Assembly: GCF_002157855.1 (NCBI RefSeq)
Contig: NZ_CP020880.1
Span: forward strand, 1,860,001 to 1,924,000
DNA: 64,000 nt
From: Sutcliffiella horikoshii
GTDB taxonomy: Bacteria > Bacillota > Bacilli > Bacillales > Bacillaceae_I
Direction of reading: 5' to 3'
Shown: positions 23,311 to 30,655 of the stretch, one piece after another
How the letters are laid out: the number at the start of each line of letters is the position of its first letter
Position numbering within the stretch: position 1 is the first letter of the stretch
The notes under the pieces: generated by a model
Told to the model about the DNA's origin: nothing
Seen by the model: the letters and a program-made list of their open reading frames with translations, nothing else
Database searches by the model: none
Program-made: the position numbers and the translations under genes

Positions 23311-24189
23311 ATGCCAGAAGGCAAGATTGTCAAAGCATTGAGCGGTTTTTACTATGTTTTGACAGCAGATGGCAAAATTACCCAATGTAGAGGAAGAGGG
23401 GTTTTCCGTAAAAATAAGATAACCCCTCTTGTTGGGGATTCCGTTGTATTCCAAGCGGAAAACGACCAAGAAGGATACATTATGGATGTACTTCCTCGGA
23501 AAAACGAGCTGGTTAGACCGCCAATCGCTAACATTGATCAGGCAATACTTGTGTTTTCTGCGATGGAGCCTGAATTCAGTACGGTTCTTTTAGATCGATT
23601 TCTTGTGCTGATTGAATCCAAAGGGGTCAGTCCATTGATTTGTATTTCTAAAATGGACCTTCTTGATGAAGATGCCAAACTGCTGGGGTTTGCCGATTAT
23701 TATCGTTCCATAGGGTACGAAGTGCTGTTGACTTCCACAAAGGAACCTGAGCAGCTTAAAGAAATACTGCCATATCTGAAGGAAAAGTCATCCGTAATTG
23801 CGGGACAATCAGGAGTTGGAAAATCATCTCTTTTGAATGTGTTACGCCCAGAGTTAGAATTAAAAACAGATAATATTTCTTCCCACTTAGGACGTGGAAA
23901 GCACACAACAAGGCATGTCGAGCTGATGGAAATCAACAACGGTTTTGTTGCGGACACACCTGGTTTTAGTTCATTAGAGTTCCTTGAAATGGAAGCGGAA
24001 GACGTAAAAGATTGTTTTCCTGAATTCGTTGAAAAAAGCCATGACTGCAAGTTTCGGGGATGTACGCACCTTAAAGAACCAAAATGTGCGGTGAAAGCAG
24101 CGGTTGAAAAAGAAGAGATTGCGTCATACCGCTATAAACACTACGTTTCTTTTGTGGAAGAAATAAAAGACAGAAAGCCGAGGTACTAA
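23311..24189 (+). CDS. rsgA: Ribosome small subunit-dependent GTPase RsgA
   Basis: 292 residues; a late-stage 30S assembly GTPase and a PrkC substrate in B. subtilis (CpgA/YloQ). An OB-fold (~1-65) precedes a circularly permuted GTPase: the G4-like SKMD motif comes before the G1 P-loop [12 protein letters not shown] and G3 DTPGF. A C-terminal zinc finger with C-x-C-x-H-x-C spacing ([19 protein letters not shown]) follows. AAGGAGTGA upstream of ATG fixes the start. It sits directly downstream of prkC and two bases before rpe. Confidence 0.97.
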   Translation: MPEGKIVKALSGFYYVLTADGKITQCRGRGVFRKNKITPLVGDSVVFQAENDQEGYIMDVLPRKNELVRPPIANIDQAILVFSAMEPEFSTVLLDRFLVLIESKGVSPLICISKMDLLDEDAKLLGFADYYRSIGYEVLLTSTKEPEQLKEILPYLKEKSSVIAGQSGVGKSSLLNVLRPELELKTDNISSHLGRGKHTTRHVELMEINNGFVADTPGFSSLEFLEMEAEDVKDCFPEFVEKSHDCKFRGCTHLKEPKCAVKAAVEKEEIASYRYKHYVSFVEEIKDRKPRY

Positions 24190-24191
24190 AT

Positions 24192-24845
24192 ATGATAAAA
24201 ATCGCCCCTTCCATTCTAAGTGCGGATTTTGCTAACTTAGGAAAAGACATTCTAGATGTGGAACAAGGAGGAGCAGACTATATTCATATTGATGTGATGG
24301 ATGGTCATTTTGTGCCAAACATCACCATTGGCCCTCTAATCGTGGAAGCAGTTCGTCCTATCACAAAGCTGCCTCTAGATGTGCATCTGATGATTGAAAA
24401 CCCCGATGCCTACATTGCTGATTTTGCAAAAGCGGGTGCCGATATTATTTCCGTTCATGTGGAAGCATGTCGTCATCTTCACCGCACCATCCAGCATATT
24501 AAATCACAAGGAGTTAAAGCTGGGGTTGTTATCAATCCTGCAACACCAGTTGAGAGCATCATTCCTATTTTGAATGATGTGGATATGGTGCTTTTGATGA
24601 CAGTCAATCCTGGATTTGGCGGTCAAGCTTTCATCCATGATGTTTTGCCCAAAATCAAACAGGTAGCTTCCTTGGCGGAAGAAAGAGGATTGTCCATTGA
24701 TATTGAGGTTGATGGTGGCGTGAATCCTGAAACAGCGAAGCTTTGTGTAGACGCAGGTGCAAATGTTTTGGTTGCCGGATCTGCCATCTACAACAAAGAA
24801 GACCGTAAACAGGCAATCTCCTCCATTAGAAGCAACTTGTCATAA
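24192..24845 (+). CDS. rpe: Ribulose-phosphate 3-epimerase
   Basis: 217-residue TIM-barrel enzyme interconverting ribulose 5-phosphate and xylulose 5-phosphate in the pentose phosphate pathway. Visible signatures are [13 protein letters not shown] at the N-terminus, the metal-binding [22 protein letters not shown], and the second catalytic Asp region DIEVDGGVN. The phosphate-binding VAGSAIY is at the C-terminus. It starts two bases after rsgA. Confidence 0.97.
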   Translation: MIKIAPSILSADFANLGKDILDVEQGGADYIHIDVMDGHFVPNITIGPLIVEAVRPITKLPLDVHLMIENPDAYIADFAKAGADIISVHVEACRHLHRTIQHIKSQGVKAGVVINPATPVESIIPILNDVDMVLLMTVNPGFGGQAFIHDVLPKIKQVASLAEERGLSIDIEVDGGVNPETAKLCVDAGANVLVAGSAIYNKEDRKQAISSIRSNLS

Positions 24846-24899
24846 TTTCGTGATTGCTGCGGCATGCTATTGTTAAATGTAATGGGAGGACTTTGTGAA

Positions 24900-25085
24900 A
24901 TGAATATTTCGAAGGATGACCAGGCAATACTTGAACAAGCATTGCATTCCGCATTGGCCAATAGCACCGACTATAACGAAATTGACATGTATGAACAGCT
25001 GCTAAAGAAATTTTCAACAGTTGAAGTGGAAAATAAACAACTGGACGGATTCCGTTATGATTATGACGACTCCTCCAGTACGTAA
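24900..25085 (+). CDS. Hypothetical 61-residue acidic protein between rpe and thiN
   Basis: A short frame with a strong ribosome-binding site (GGGAGGA at 24884-24890) nine bases before ATG at 24900. It ends exactly one base before a terminator hairpin, so it looks like a real last gene of the coaBC-rpe run. The product is predicted helical and acidic (EQALHSALANSTDYNEIDMY) with a Tyr/Asp/Ser tail (FRYDYDDSSST). I do not recognise the family and see no membrane or metal motif. The frame is open 12 codons upstream (ATG 24864), but that would place the ribosome-binding site inside the gene. Confidence 0.65.
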   Translation: MNISKDDQAILEQALHSALANSTDYNEIDMYEQLLKKFSTVEVENKQLDGFRYDYDDSSST

Positions 25086-25112
25086 AAAGTCTTCGTTAAT
25101 GAAGGCTTTTTT
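25086..25112 (+). terminator. Terminator between the 61-codon gene and thiN
   Basis: AAGTCTTC (25087-25094) and GAAGGCTT (25101-25108) form an 8-bp stem (one G-T) with loop GTTAAT and run into T's. Outer CGTAAAAAG/CTTTTTTACG nearly extends the stem, so it could act in both directions. Confidence 0.85.
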
Positions 25113-25142
25113 ACGTTAAAAAGAAGTAAGGGGAGAGGCAAA

Positions 25143-25799
25143 TTGATTATACATATTGTTGCAGGGGGACCGATAGAGCGGATACCCAAGCTCTATGATT
25201 GGCAAGCAGAAGATGTGATTTGGGTAGGTGTAGATAGAGGGGTTGCTTATTTACTTGAACATAATATCGTGCCAGCCAAAGCCTTCGGAGACTTTGATTC
25301 CATTACAAGAGAAGAACTTTTTAACATAAAAGCACAACTCCCTCACGCAGAAGTATTTCCAAGCGAAAAAAATGAAACAGATACAGAACTTGCTGTAAAC
25401 TGGGCGCTTGAACAAAATCCAGCACTTATTAGAATTTTTGGAGGAACAGGTGGAAGGCTGGATCACTTTTTAGGGAACATACAGCTTCTGTTAAAAGGTC
25501 TTGAAAAAGGGGCATTAATGGAGCTACATGATATTCAAAATAAACTTTTTGCTCATAGAGAGGGTACATACTCTATTACGAAAGATGAGACCTTACCATA
25601 TATCTCATTTATGCCCATCACACCTGATGTAAAAGGAATCACGCTTAAAGGATTTAAATATCCTTTAGAAAAAAAGCATATTCGCTTTGGGGACACACTA
25701 TGTATTAGTAATGAACTTGAAGTGGAAAGTGGTACTTTTTCATTTGAGGAAGGCATATTAATGGTGATAAGGAGCCGTGATTATCATCCATTATCTTAA
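25143..25799 (+). CDS. thiN: Thiamine diphosphokinase
   Basis: 218 residues; converts thiamine to thiamine diphosphate using ATP. The N-terminal catalytic domain shows VAGGP, DRGVAYLLEH, AFGDFDSI (metal-binding DxD) and ETDTELAVNWAL, followed by GGTGGRLDHFLGNIQLL. The C-terminal beta domain (~140-218) is the thiamine-binding part. The start is TTG at 25143 with AGGGGAGAGG just upstream, matching the family start (IIHIVAGGP). It follows a terminator, so it may have its own promoter, though none is evident in the 30-base gap; read-through is likely. Confidence 0.95.
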   Translation: MIIHIVAGGPIERIPKLYDWQAEDVIWVGVDRGVAYLLEHNIVPAKAFGDFDSITREELFNIKAQLPHAEVFPSEKNETDTELAVNWALEQNPALIRIFGGTGGRLDHFLGNIQLLLKGLEKGALMELHDIQNKLFAHREGTYSITKDETLPYISFMPITPDVKGITLKGFKYPLEKKHIRFGDTLCISNELEVESGTFSFEEGILMVIRSRDYHPLS

Positions 25800-25870
25800 G
25801 ACGGTCCCAGCGATCCGCTAATTTGTAACCTGATTTAATAAAAAGGTAAAAGTTCGGAGGAGGGAATGTA

Positions 25871-25951
25871 ATGAAATTTTATACAATCAAACTACCTAGG
25901 TTCTTGGGGGGAATAATCCGAGCTATGCTTGGGTCGTTTAAAAAGGAGTAA
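25871..25951 (+). CDS. spoVM: Stage V sporulation protein M
   Basis: A 26-codon gene encoding MKFYTIKLPRFLGGIIRAML plus six residues. It matches B. subtilis SpoVM almost exactly, with conservative changes such as Lys10 to Arg. SpoVM is an amphipathic helix that recognises the positive curvature of the forespore outer membrane and anchors SpoIVA for coat assembly. Pro9, needed for function in B. subtilis, is present. GGAGGAGGG lies just upstream. In B. subtilis transcription is by sigma-E; no consensus was verified here. It proves a spore-forming host. Confidence 0.97.
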   Translation: MKFYTIKLPRFLGGIIRAMLGSFKKE

Positions 25952-25976
25952 GGCACCTTGAAAGGGTGCTTTTTTT
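25950..25976 (+). terminator. Terminator of spoVM
   Basis: AAGGCACC and GGTGCTTT pair around a short loop immediately at the spoVM stop codon and are followed by a T run. Confidence 0.85.
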
Positions 25977-26040
25977 ATAAATGTTGGGGATTGCTTGAAC
26001 TTGGTGGCTGATTGAGAGTGGGGAACGTGGACATTGAGGT

Positions 26041-26138
26041 CAAATGTCCGAAGATTTGTTGATTTTGACCGAAGTTTCCCTGAAGTTGACCAAAGATTTT
26101 GCGAAGTTGTCCGAAGTTTGCGGATAAATGACCGAACC
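26041..26138. repeat. Degenerate 21-22-bp tandem repeat
   Basis: Four and a half units with a TGNCCGAAGNTT-like core: cores begin near 26045, 26067, 26088, 26109 and 26130. They differ at several positions each. The 370-base gap between spoVM and rpmB otherwise holds only the two terminators and an AT-rich stretch (26139-26264) without recognisable signals. Confidence 0.65.
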
Positions 26139-26264
26139 AATTTTTACTTGCTCAAAAAAGCATCTAAAACCTAAAAATTCAGCCCATTTTTGAATATCCC
26201 CCTAAAATATATACGATAAAATTGTTATGTAAACCATCGATAACTAGATCGACCTGCAACCTAA

Positions 26265-26300
26265 AGTAAAAAGCGACAGGGATTATCTCCCTGTCGCTTT
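26265..26300 (-). terminator. Terminator of rpmB
   Basis: AAGCGACAGGG (26271-26281) pairs perfectly with CCCTGTCGCTT (26289-26299). The minus-strand continuation is TTTACTTT, giving an 11-bp stem plus U-rich tail for rpmB. Confidence 0.9.
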
Positions 26301-26320
26301 CGTATGTGCGCAACTATTAA

Positions 26321-26509
26321 TTAAACGCGCTCAACTTTACCTGATTTTAAAGCTCTTGCAGAAACGTATACACGCTTTGGCTTACCATCTACTAAGATGC
26401 GAACTTTTTGAAGGTTTGCACCCCAAGTACGACGAGTAGAGTTCATTGCGTGAGAACGTGCGTTTCCAGAACCAGTCTTTTTGCCTGTAATTACACATTT
26501 ACGTGCCAT
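26321..26509 (-). CDS. rpmB: 50S ribosomal protein L28
   Basis: 62 residues, [23 protein letters not shown], the canonical L28 N-terminus; cysteine-poor like most Bacillus copies. The start ATG (complement 26509) has AGGAGGG eight bases upstream; a TTG two codons earlier is ignored. It is a minus-strand single gene between spoVM and yloU, the same divergent arrangement with yloU as in B. subtilis. A leader of roughly 160 bases upstream contains a perfect hairpin. Confidence 0.97.
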   Translation of the reverse strand: MARKCVITGKKTGSGNARSHAMNSTRRTWGANLQKVRILVDGKPKRVYVSARALKSGKVERV

Positions 26510-26560
26510 GTTCAATTCCCTCCTAACTACAAAGAAACATCATTCAATATTTTCATTAGT

Positions 26561-26582
26561 AATAAGAAAGTACCTTCTTATT
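26561..26582 (-). promoter_or_regulatory. Hairpin in the rpmB 5' leader
   Basis: AATAAGAA (26561-26568) and TTCTTATT (26575-26582) form a perfect 8-bp stem with a 6-base loop about 50 bases upstream of the L28 start. A possible promoter for rpmB (TTGCAA at 26706-26701, 17-base gap, TAAATT) lies upstream. The role of the hairpin is unknown; it could be a leader structure. Confidence 0.35.
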
Positions 26583-26738
26583 ATTGCGAGAAGAACCATA
26601 CATAAGGTCTACGTCCAAAGAAGTACCCTTCTGCATCGTTTTTCTTTACCAAAATAATCTCTTGAAAATACTTATATAATTTAACATACAACCCCACACA
26701 TTGCAATAGTTCTAAGGAAAGCTTTCAAGAAAAAAACC

Positions 26739-26783
26739 TTGACATACATGTTTTTAGCATTCAGTATAATAATAGTATTATTA
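26739..26783 (+). promoter_or_regulatory. Putative yloU-fakA promoter with overlapping palindrome
   Basis: Perfect hexamers TTGACA (26739-26744) and TATAAT (26765-26770) are present, but 20 bases apart, longer than the usual 17. The -10 overlaps an exact palindrome TAATAATA-G-TATTATTA (26767-26783). The remaining 90 bases up to yloU hold no clear signal. Confidence 0.45.
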
Positions 26784-26873
26784 GAATAGTACCCGCCTGC
26801 TTTTAAATTGAACGTTTTTATAGTAAAATAGCGTGTAGACAAGGTGAAAAATCCAATTGAAGGGGGAACCTTT

Positions 26874-27236
26874 ATGTCCATCGAACTAAAAACATCCTAT
26901 GGTCAAATAGATATTTCTAATGATGTAGTTGCTACTATCGCTGGTGGAGCTGCAGTTGATTGTTATGGAATAGTAGGCATGGCCTCTAAAAGCCAATTGA
27001 AAGATGGGTTATCCGAAATACTTAGAAAAGAGAATTTTACAAAAGGTGTCATCGTGCGCCAAGAAGAAGATCAGTTACATATCGATATGTACATCATCGT
27101 AAGCTACGGGACAAAAATTTCCGAGGTGGCTCACAACGTACAAACGAAAGTGAAATATACCCTGAATCAAATGCTCGGTCTTTCCGTTGATTCTTTAAAT
27201 ATTTATGTACAGGGAGTTCGAGTTACGAACCCGTAA
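26874..27236 (+). CDS. yloU: Asp23/Gls24 family envelope stress response protein YloU
   Basis: 120 residues of the Asp23/DUF322 family (IAGGAAVDCYGIVGMASKS; VSYGTKISEVAHNVQTKVKYTL). Family members coat the cytoplasmic membrane or respond to alkaline and wall stress; the precise role of YloU is unclear. The ATG at 26874 has AGGGGG upstream and is preferred over an in-frame ATG 30 bases earlier. It is followed by fakA, 17 bases away, a pairing conserved across Firmicutes that suggests a link with fatty-acid uptake or membrane homeostasis. Confidence 0.92.
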   Translation: MSIELKTSYGQIDISNDVVATIAGGAAVDCYGIVGMASKSQLKDGLSEILRKENFTKGVIVRQEEDQLHIDMYIIVSYGTKISEVAHNVQTKVKYTLNQMLGLSVDSLNIYVQGVRVTNP

Positions 27237-27252
27237 TAAGGAGGAAATTTTA

Positions 27253-28929
27253 GTGTCAGTAAAAGTTCTAAATGGGAAACGTTTTGCACAAATGGTTATC
27301 CAAGGTGCAAATCATTTATCAAACAACGCCAAAACAGTAGATGCGTTGAACGTTTTTCCGGTTCCGGATGGAGATACGGGAACAAATATGAATCTTTCCA
27401 TTACCTCAGGAGCGAAAGAAGTAAAAGGTAATGTTTCTGAGCATATCGGAAAGGTTGGTTCTGCTCTGGCTAAAGGCCTACTTATGGGTGCAAGAGGTAA
27501 CTCAGGGGTTATTTTATCCCAATTATTCCGAGGATTCTCTAAGCATATTGAAGCTAAAGAAACAATTACAAGCAAAGACTTTGCACAAGCTTTGGAAGCA
27601 GGAGTACAAACAGCTTACAAGGCTGTTATGAAACCTGTGGAAGGTACCATTCTTACTGTAGCGAAAGATGCTGCAAAGAAAGCAGTTGCTGTTGCGAAAA
27701 ACGAAGAAGACATCATTGTTTTGATGGAAGAAACGTTAAAAGAAGCAAATGCTTCCCTTAAGCGCACACCAGACCTTCTTCCTGTCTTGAAAGAAGTAGG
27801 AGTAGTGGACAGCGGCGGACAAGGTTTAGTATATATTTATGAAGGATTCCTTGCAGAACTTAAGGGGCAAAGAATTGAGGACATCGTTCCTACTACTACG
27901 ATGAACGAGCTTGTAAATGCAGAACACCATAAAAGTGTTCACTCTGCAATTAATACAGAAGATATCGAATTTGGCTACTGTACAGAGTTCATGGTCAAGT
28001 TTGAAGAGGATAAAGTGAAAGCTAATCCTTTTACAGAAGAAAACTTCCGTAATGACCTTTCTGAATATGGGGATTCTCTTTTGGTTATTGCTGACGAGGA
28101 AATCGTTAAAGTGCATATTCATGCCGAGCAACCTGGTGATGTTTTGACTTATGCTCAAAAATACGGAAGCCTGATCAATATGAAGATTGAAAATATGAGA
28201 GAACAGCACAGCAACCTTCTTTTTGAAGAAGATGCTTATCCTGCTCCAAAACCTGAAGTAAACAAAAAGCGCGAGAAATTTGGAATCATCACTGTTGCAA
28301 TGGGGGAAGGAATTGCCGAGCTATTCAAGAGCATCGGAGCGAAGGCAGTTATTGAAGGCGGCCAAACGATGAACCCGAGCACAGAGGATATCCTTAAAGC
28401 AATCGATGAAGTGAATGCTGATAACGTAATCATCTTGCCAAATAACAGCAACATCATTATGGCGGCAAAACAAGCTGCAGAAGTTGCGGAGCAAAATGTG
28501 GCGGTTGTTGAAAGTAAAACAGTTCCACAAGGGATGGCGGCAATTCTTGCATTCAACCCGACAGGAGAGCTTGCTGACAATGAAGCGACGATGAAAGAAG
28601 CTCTAGGTTCTGTTAAGACAGGTCAAATCACATTTGCTGTCAGAGATACAAACATCGATGGAGTTGAAATCCAGAAAGATGATTTCATGGGAATAGCTGA
28701 CGGTAAGATTGTCCTTACTAACAAAGACAAAAAATTAGCGGCAAAGGAACTTCTTACATCCATGATGGACGAAGACTCCGAAATTCTTACTGTCATCTAC
28801 GGTGAAGATGTATCTGAAGAAGATGTAGAAGAGCTTGTCAGTGATTTAGAAGAATCCTATCCTGACGTGGAAGTAGAAGTCCATAACGGAAAACAGCCAC
28901 TATATTCCTTTATCTTTTCGATCGAGTAA
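27253..28929 (+). CDS. fakA: Fatty acid kinase catalytic subunit FakA (YloV, DhaL/DegV-like)
   Basis: 558 residues. The N-terminal DhaL-like ATP-binding domain shows NVFPVPDGDTGTNMNLS and GARGNSGVILSQLFRGF, with Asp triads that bind Mg-ATP. A middle domain (~210-330) and a C-terminal DegV-like domain follow. FakA phosphorylates exogenous fatty acids carried by FakB proteins, feeding the PlsX/PlsY route. The start is GTG at 27253 with AAGGAGG eight bases upstream, giving MSVKVLNGKRFAQM. No fakB gene is in the window. PlsX, which can use the acyl-phosphate product, is encoded 4.5 kb downstream. Confidence 0.93.
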   Translation: MSVKVLNGKRFAQMVIQGANHLSNNAKTVDALNVFPVPDGDTGTNMNLSITSGAKEVKGNVSEHIGKVGSALAKGLLMGARGNSGVILSQLFRGFSKHIEAKETITSKDFAQALEAGVQTAYKAVMKPVEGTILTVAKDAAKKAVAVAKNEEDIIVLMEETLKEANASLKRTPDLLPVLKEVGVVDSGGQGLVYIYEGFLAELKGQRIEDIVPTTTMNELVNAEHHKSVHSAINTEDIEFGYCTEFMVKFEEDKVKANPFTEENFRNDLSEYGDSLLVIADEEIVKVHIHAEQPGDVLTYAQKYGSLINMKIENMREQHSNLLFEEDAYPAPKPEVNKKREKFGIITVAMGEGIAELFKSIGAKAVIEGGQTMNPSTEDILKAIDEVNADNVIILPNNSNIIMAAKQAAEVAEQNVAVVESKTVPQGMAAILAFNPTGELADNEATMKEALGSVKTGQITFAVRDTNIDGVEIQKDDFMGIADGKIVLTNKDKKLAAKELLTSMMDEDSEILTVIYGEDVSEEDVEELVSDLEESYPDVEVEVHNGKQPLYSFIFSIE

Positions 28930-28948
28930 GCTAATATAATATTTGAAA

Positions 28949-28978
28949 ACAAAAGAAGGGGTAACACCCTTCTTTTGT
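28949..28978 (+). terminator. Terminator of yloU-fakA
   Basis: ACAAAAGAAGGG (28949-28960) and CCCTTCTTTTGT (28967-28978) form a perfect 12-bp stem with a GTAACA loop. The U's lie inside the stem rather than after it. Confidence 0.75.
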
Positions 28979-29044
28979 ATGTGAATAAATAAGAAAGAAT
29001 ACTGGGGTATGTTACAGTAAACCGACATAGGGGAGTGGGCAGGC

Positions 29045-29707
29045 ATGAAATATAAAAGCGTATTTGATATTATTGGCCCCATTATGATAGGACCATCAAG
29101 TTCCCATACAGCTGGAGCCGCAAGAATCGGACGTGTGGCAAGAAGTCTATTCGGCAGGCAGCCAAAGTGGGCGAACATTTCGTTTTACGGCTCGTTTGCT
29201 AAAACATATAAAGGGCACGGTACAGATGTAGCGATTGTCGGGGGGTTACTAGATTTTGATACTTTTGATGAAAGAATCAAAACCTCTCTACAAATTGCAG
29301 ATTCTTTAGGAGTTTCCATTTCATTTCATGAAGAAGATGCCGTTACAGACCACCCCAATACGGCAAAAGTGGTAATAGGTGATGACGATGGTGAATTAGA
29401 GCTTGTCGGCATTTCGATAGGCGGAGGGAAAATTGAAATTACAGAACTGAATGGTTTTGCTTTAAAACTTTCAGGAAATCATCCAGCATTGCTTGTCGTG
29501 CATGATGACCGTTATGGTGCGATCGCAGGGGTTGCGAATGTGTTAGCGAAGTTTGCCATAAACATTGGCCATATGGAAGTTTCCCGCAAGGAAAAAGGAC
29601 AAAAAGCCTTGATGACCATAGAGGTGGATCAAAATATTGATGATGCAGTGATTCAAGAACTATCAGCACTGCCTAACATCACGCAAGTTACAAAAATTGT
29701 GGACTAG
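29045..29707 (+). CDS. sdaAB: L-serine ammonia-lyase, iron-sulfur-dependent, beta subunit
   Basis: 220 residues. The two-subunit serine dehydratase deaminates L-serine to pyruvate and ammonia. SdaAB has the GPSSSHTAGAARIGR motif at the N-terminus and a C-terminal ACT domain (~145-220; LLVVHDDRYGAIAGVANVLAKF), which probably binds serine or mediates contacts. ATG at 29045 follows GGGGAGTGGG. It lies 60 bases before sdaAA, with a CcpA-type site in the gap. Confidence 0.95.
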   Translation: MKYKSVFDIIGPIMIGPSSSHTAGAARIGRVARSLFGRQPKWANISFYGSFAKTYKGHGTDVAIVGGLLDFDTFDERIKTSLQIADSLGVSISFHEEDAVTDHPNTAKVVIGDDDGELELVGISIGGGKIEITELNGFALKLSGNHPALLVVHDDRYGAIAGVANVLAKFAINIGHMEVSRKEKGQKALMTIEVDQNIDDAVIQELSALPNITQVTKIVD

Positions 29708-29722
29708 CTTTTAGAATAATAA

Positions 29723-29736
29723 TGATAGCGCTTTCA
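29723..29736. promoter_or_regulatory. Candidate cre (CcpA) site between sdaAB and sdaAA
   Basis: TGATAGCGCTTTCA differs from the cre consensus TGWAANCGNTNWCA at one position and is strongly palindromic at its centre. Its position inside the operon suggests a roadblock or an internal promoter under carbon control. Confidence 0.5.
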
Positions 29737-29767
29737 TCTGATATATAGCTCTTAAGGGGGAAAAATC

Positions 29768-30655
29768 ATGTTTCGTAATGTTGCAGAACTGATTGAGATA
29801 GCACAAAGCAGTAATAAGAAGATTTCAGAGATTATGATTGAACAGGAAATGGAATTTACGGGCAGAACGCGTGAGGAAATTTTCGAACAGATGGACAAAA
29901 ATCTTACCATCATGGAGCAGGCTGTTGAAAGAGGGCTTGAAGGGGTGAGGTCTGTTTCTGGTTTAACGGGCGGAGATGCGGTATTGTTACAAAAATATAT
30001 TGAAAAAGGGAATTTCCTTACAGGAAAAAATATTTTAGATGCAGTGAGTAAAGCAGTTGCGACAAATGAAGTTAATGCTGCGATGGGTACAATTTGCGCC
30101 ACCCCAACAGCCGGTTCTGCAGGGGTGGTTCCCGGAACGCTTTTTGCCGTGAAAAATGTGCTTAACCCAACAAGAGAAGAAATGATCAACTTCTTATTTA
30201 CGTCAGGAGCATTTGGATTTGTTGTTGCTAATAATGCCTCTATCTCTGGTGCCGCTGGCGGATGTCAGGCTGAGGTAGGGTCTGCTTCCGGAATGGCAGC
30301 AGCTGCTATCGTGGAAATGGCTGGCGGAACTCCTGATCAATGTGCACAAGCAATGGCCATTACGCTTAAAAACATGTTAGGATTAGTATGTGACCCTGTT
30401 GCAGGGCTTGTAGAAGTACCATGCGTAAAGCGTAATGCAATGGGTGCAGCAAATGCAATGGTCGCAGCAGACATGGCACTTGCCGGAATCACAAGCACCA
30501 TTCCATGTGATGAAGTGATCGACGCAATGTACAAAATCGGACTGACGATGCCTACTGCACTTAAAGAGACTGCACAAGGAGGGTTGGCGGCAACACCAAC
30601 TGGTCGTGAATTAGAAGCGAAAATATTTGGTGTTCCCTTACAAAAAGGTGACTAA
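29768..30655 (+). CDS. sdaAA: L-serine ammonia-lyase, iron-sulfur-dependent, alpha subunit
   Basis: 295-residue catalytic subunit with the oxygen-sensitive [4Fe-4S] cluster. Cysteine ligands are visible in GAAGGCQAEVG and in LVCDPVAGLVEVPCVKRNA. A CATPTAGSAGVVPG motif forms part of the active site. ATG at 29768 has TAAGGGGG upstream. It directly follows sdaAB and overlaps recG by eight bases, so serine catabolism and recG are likely cotranscribed, as in B. subtilis. Confidence 0.95.
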   Translation: MFRNVAELIEIAQSSNKKISEIMIEQEMEFTGRTREEIFEQMDKNLTIMEQAVERGLEGVRSVSGLTGGDAVLLQKYIEKGNFLTGKNILDAVSKAVATNEVNAAMGTICATPTAGSAGVVPGTLFAVKNVLNPTREEMINFLFTSGAFGFVVANNASISGAAGGCQAEVGSASGMAAAAIVEMAGGTPDQCAQAMAITLKNMLGLVCDPVAGLVEVPCVKRNAMGAANAMVAADMALAGITSTIPCDEVIDAMYKIGLTMPTALKETAQGGLAATPTGRELEAKIFGVPLQKGD

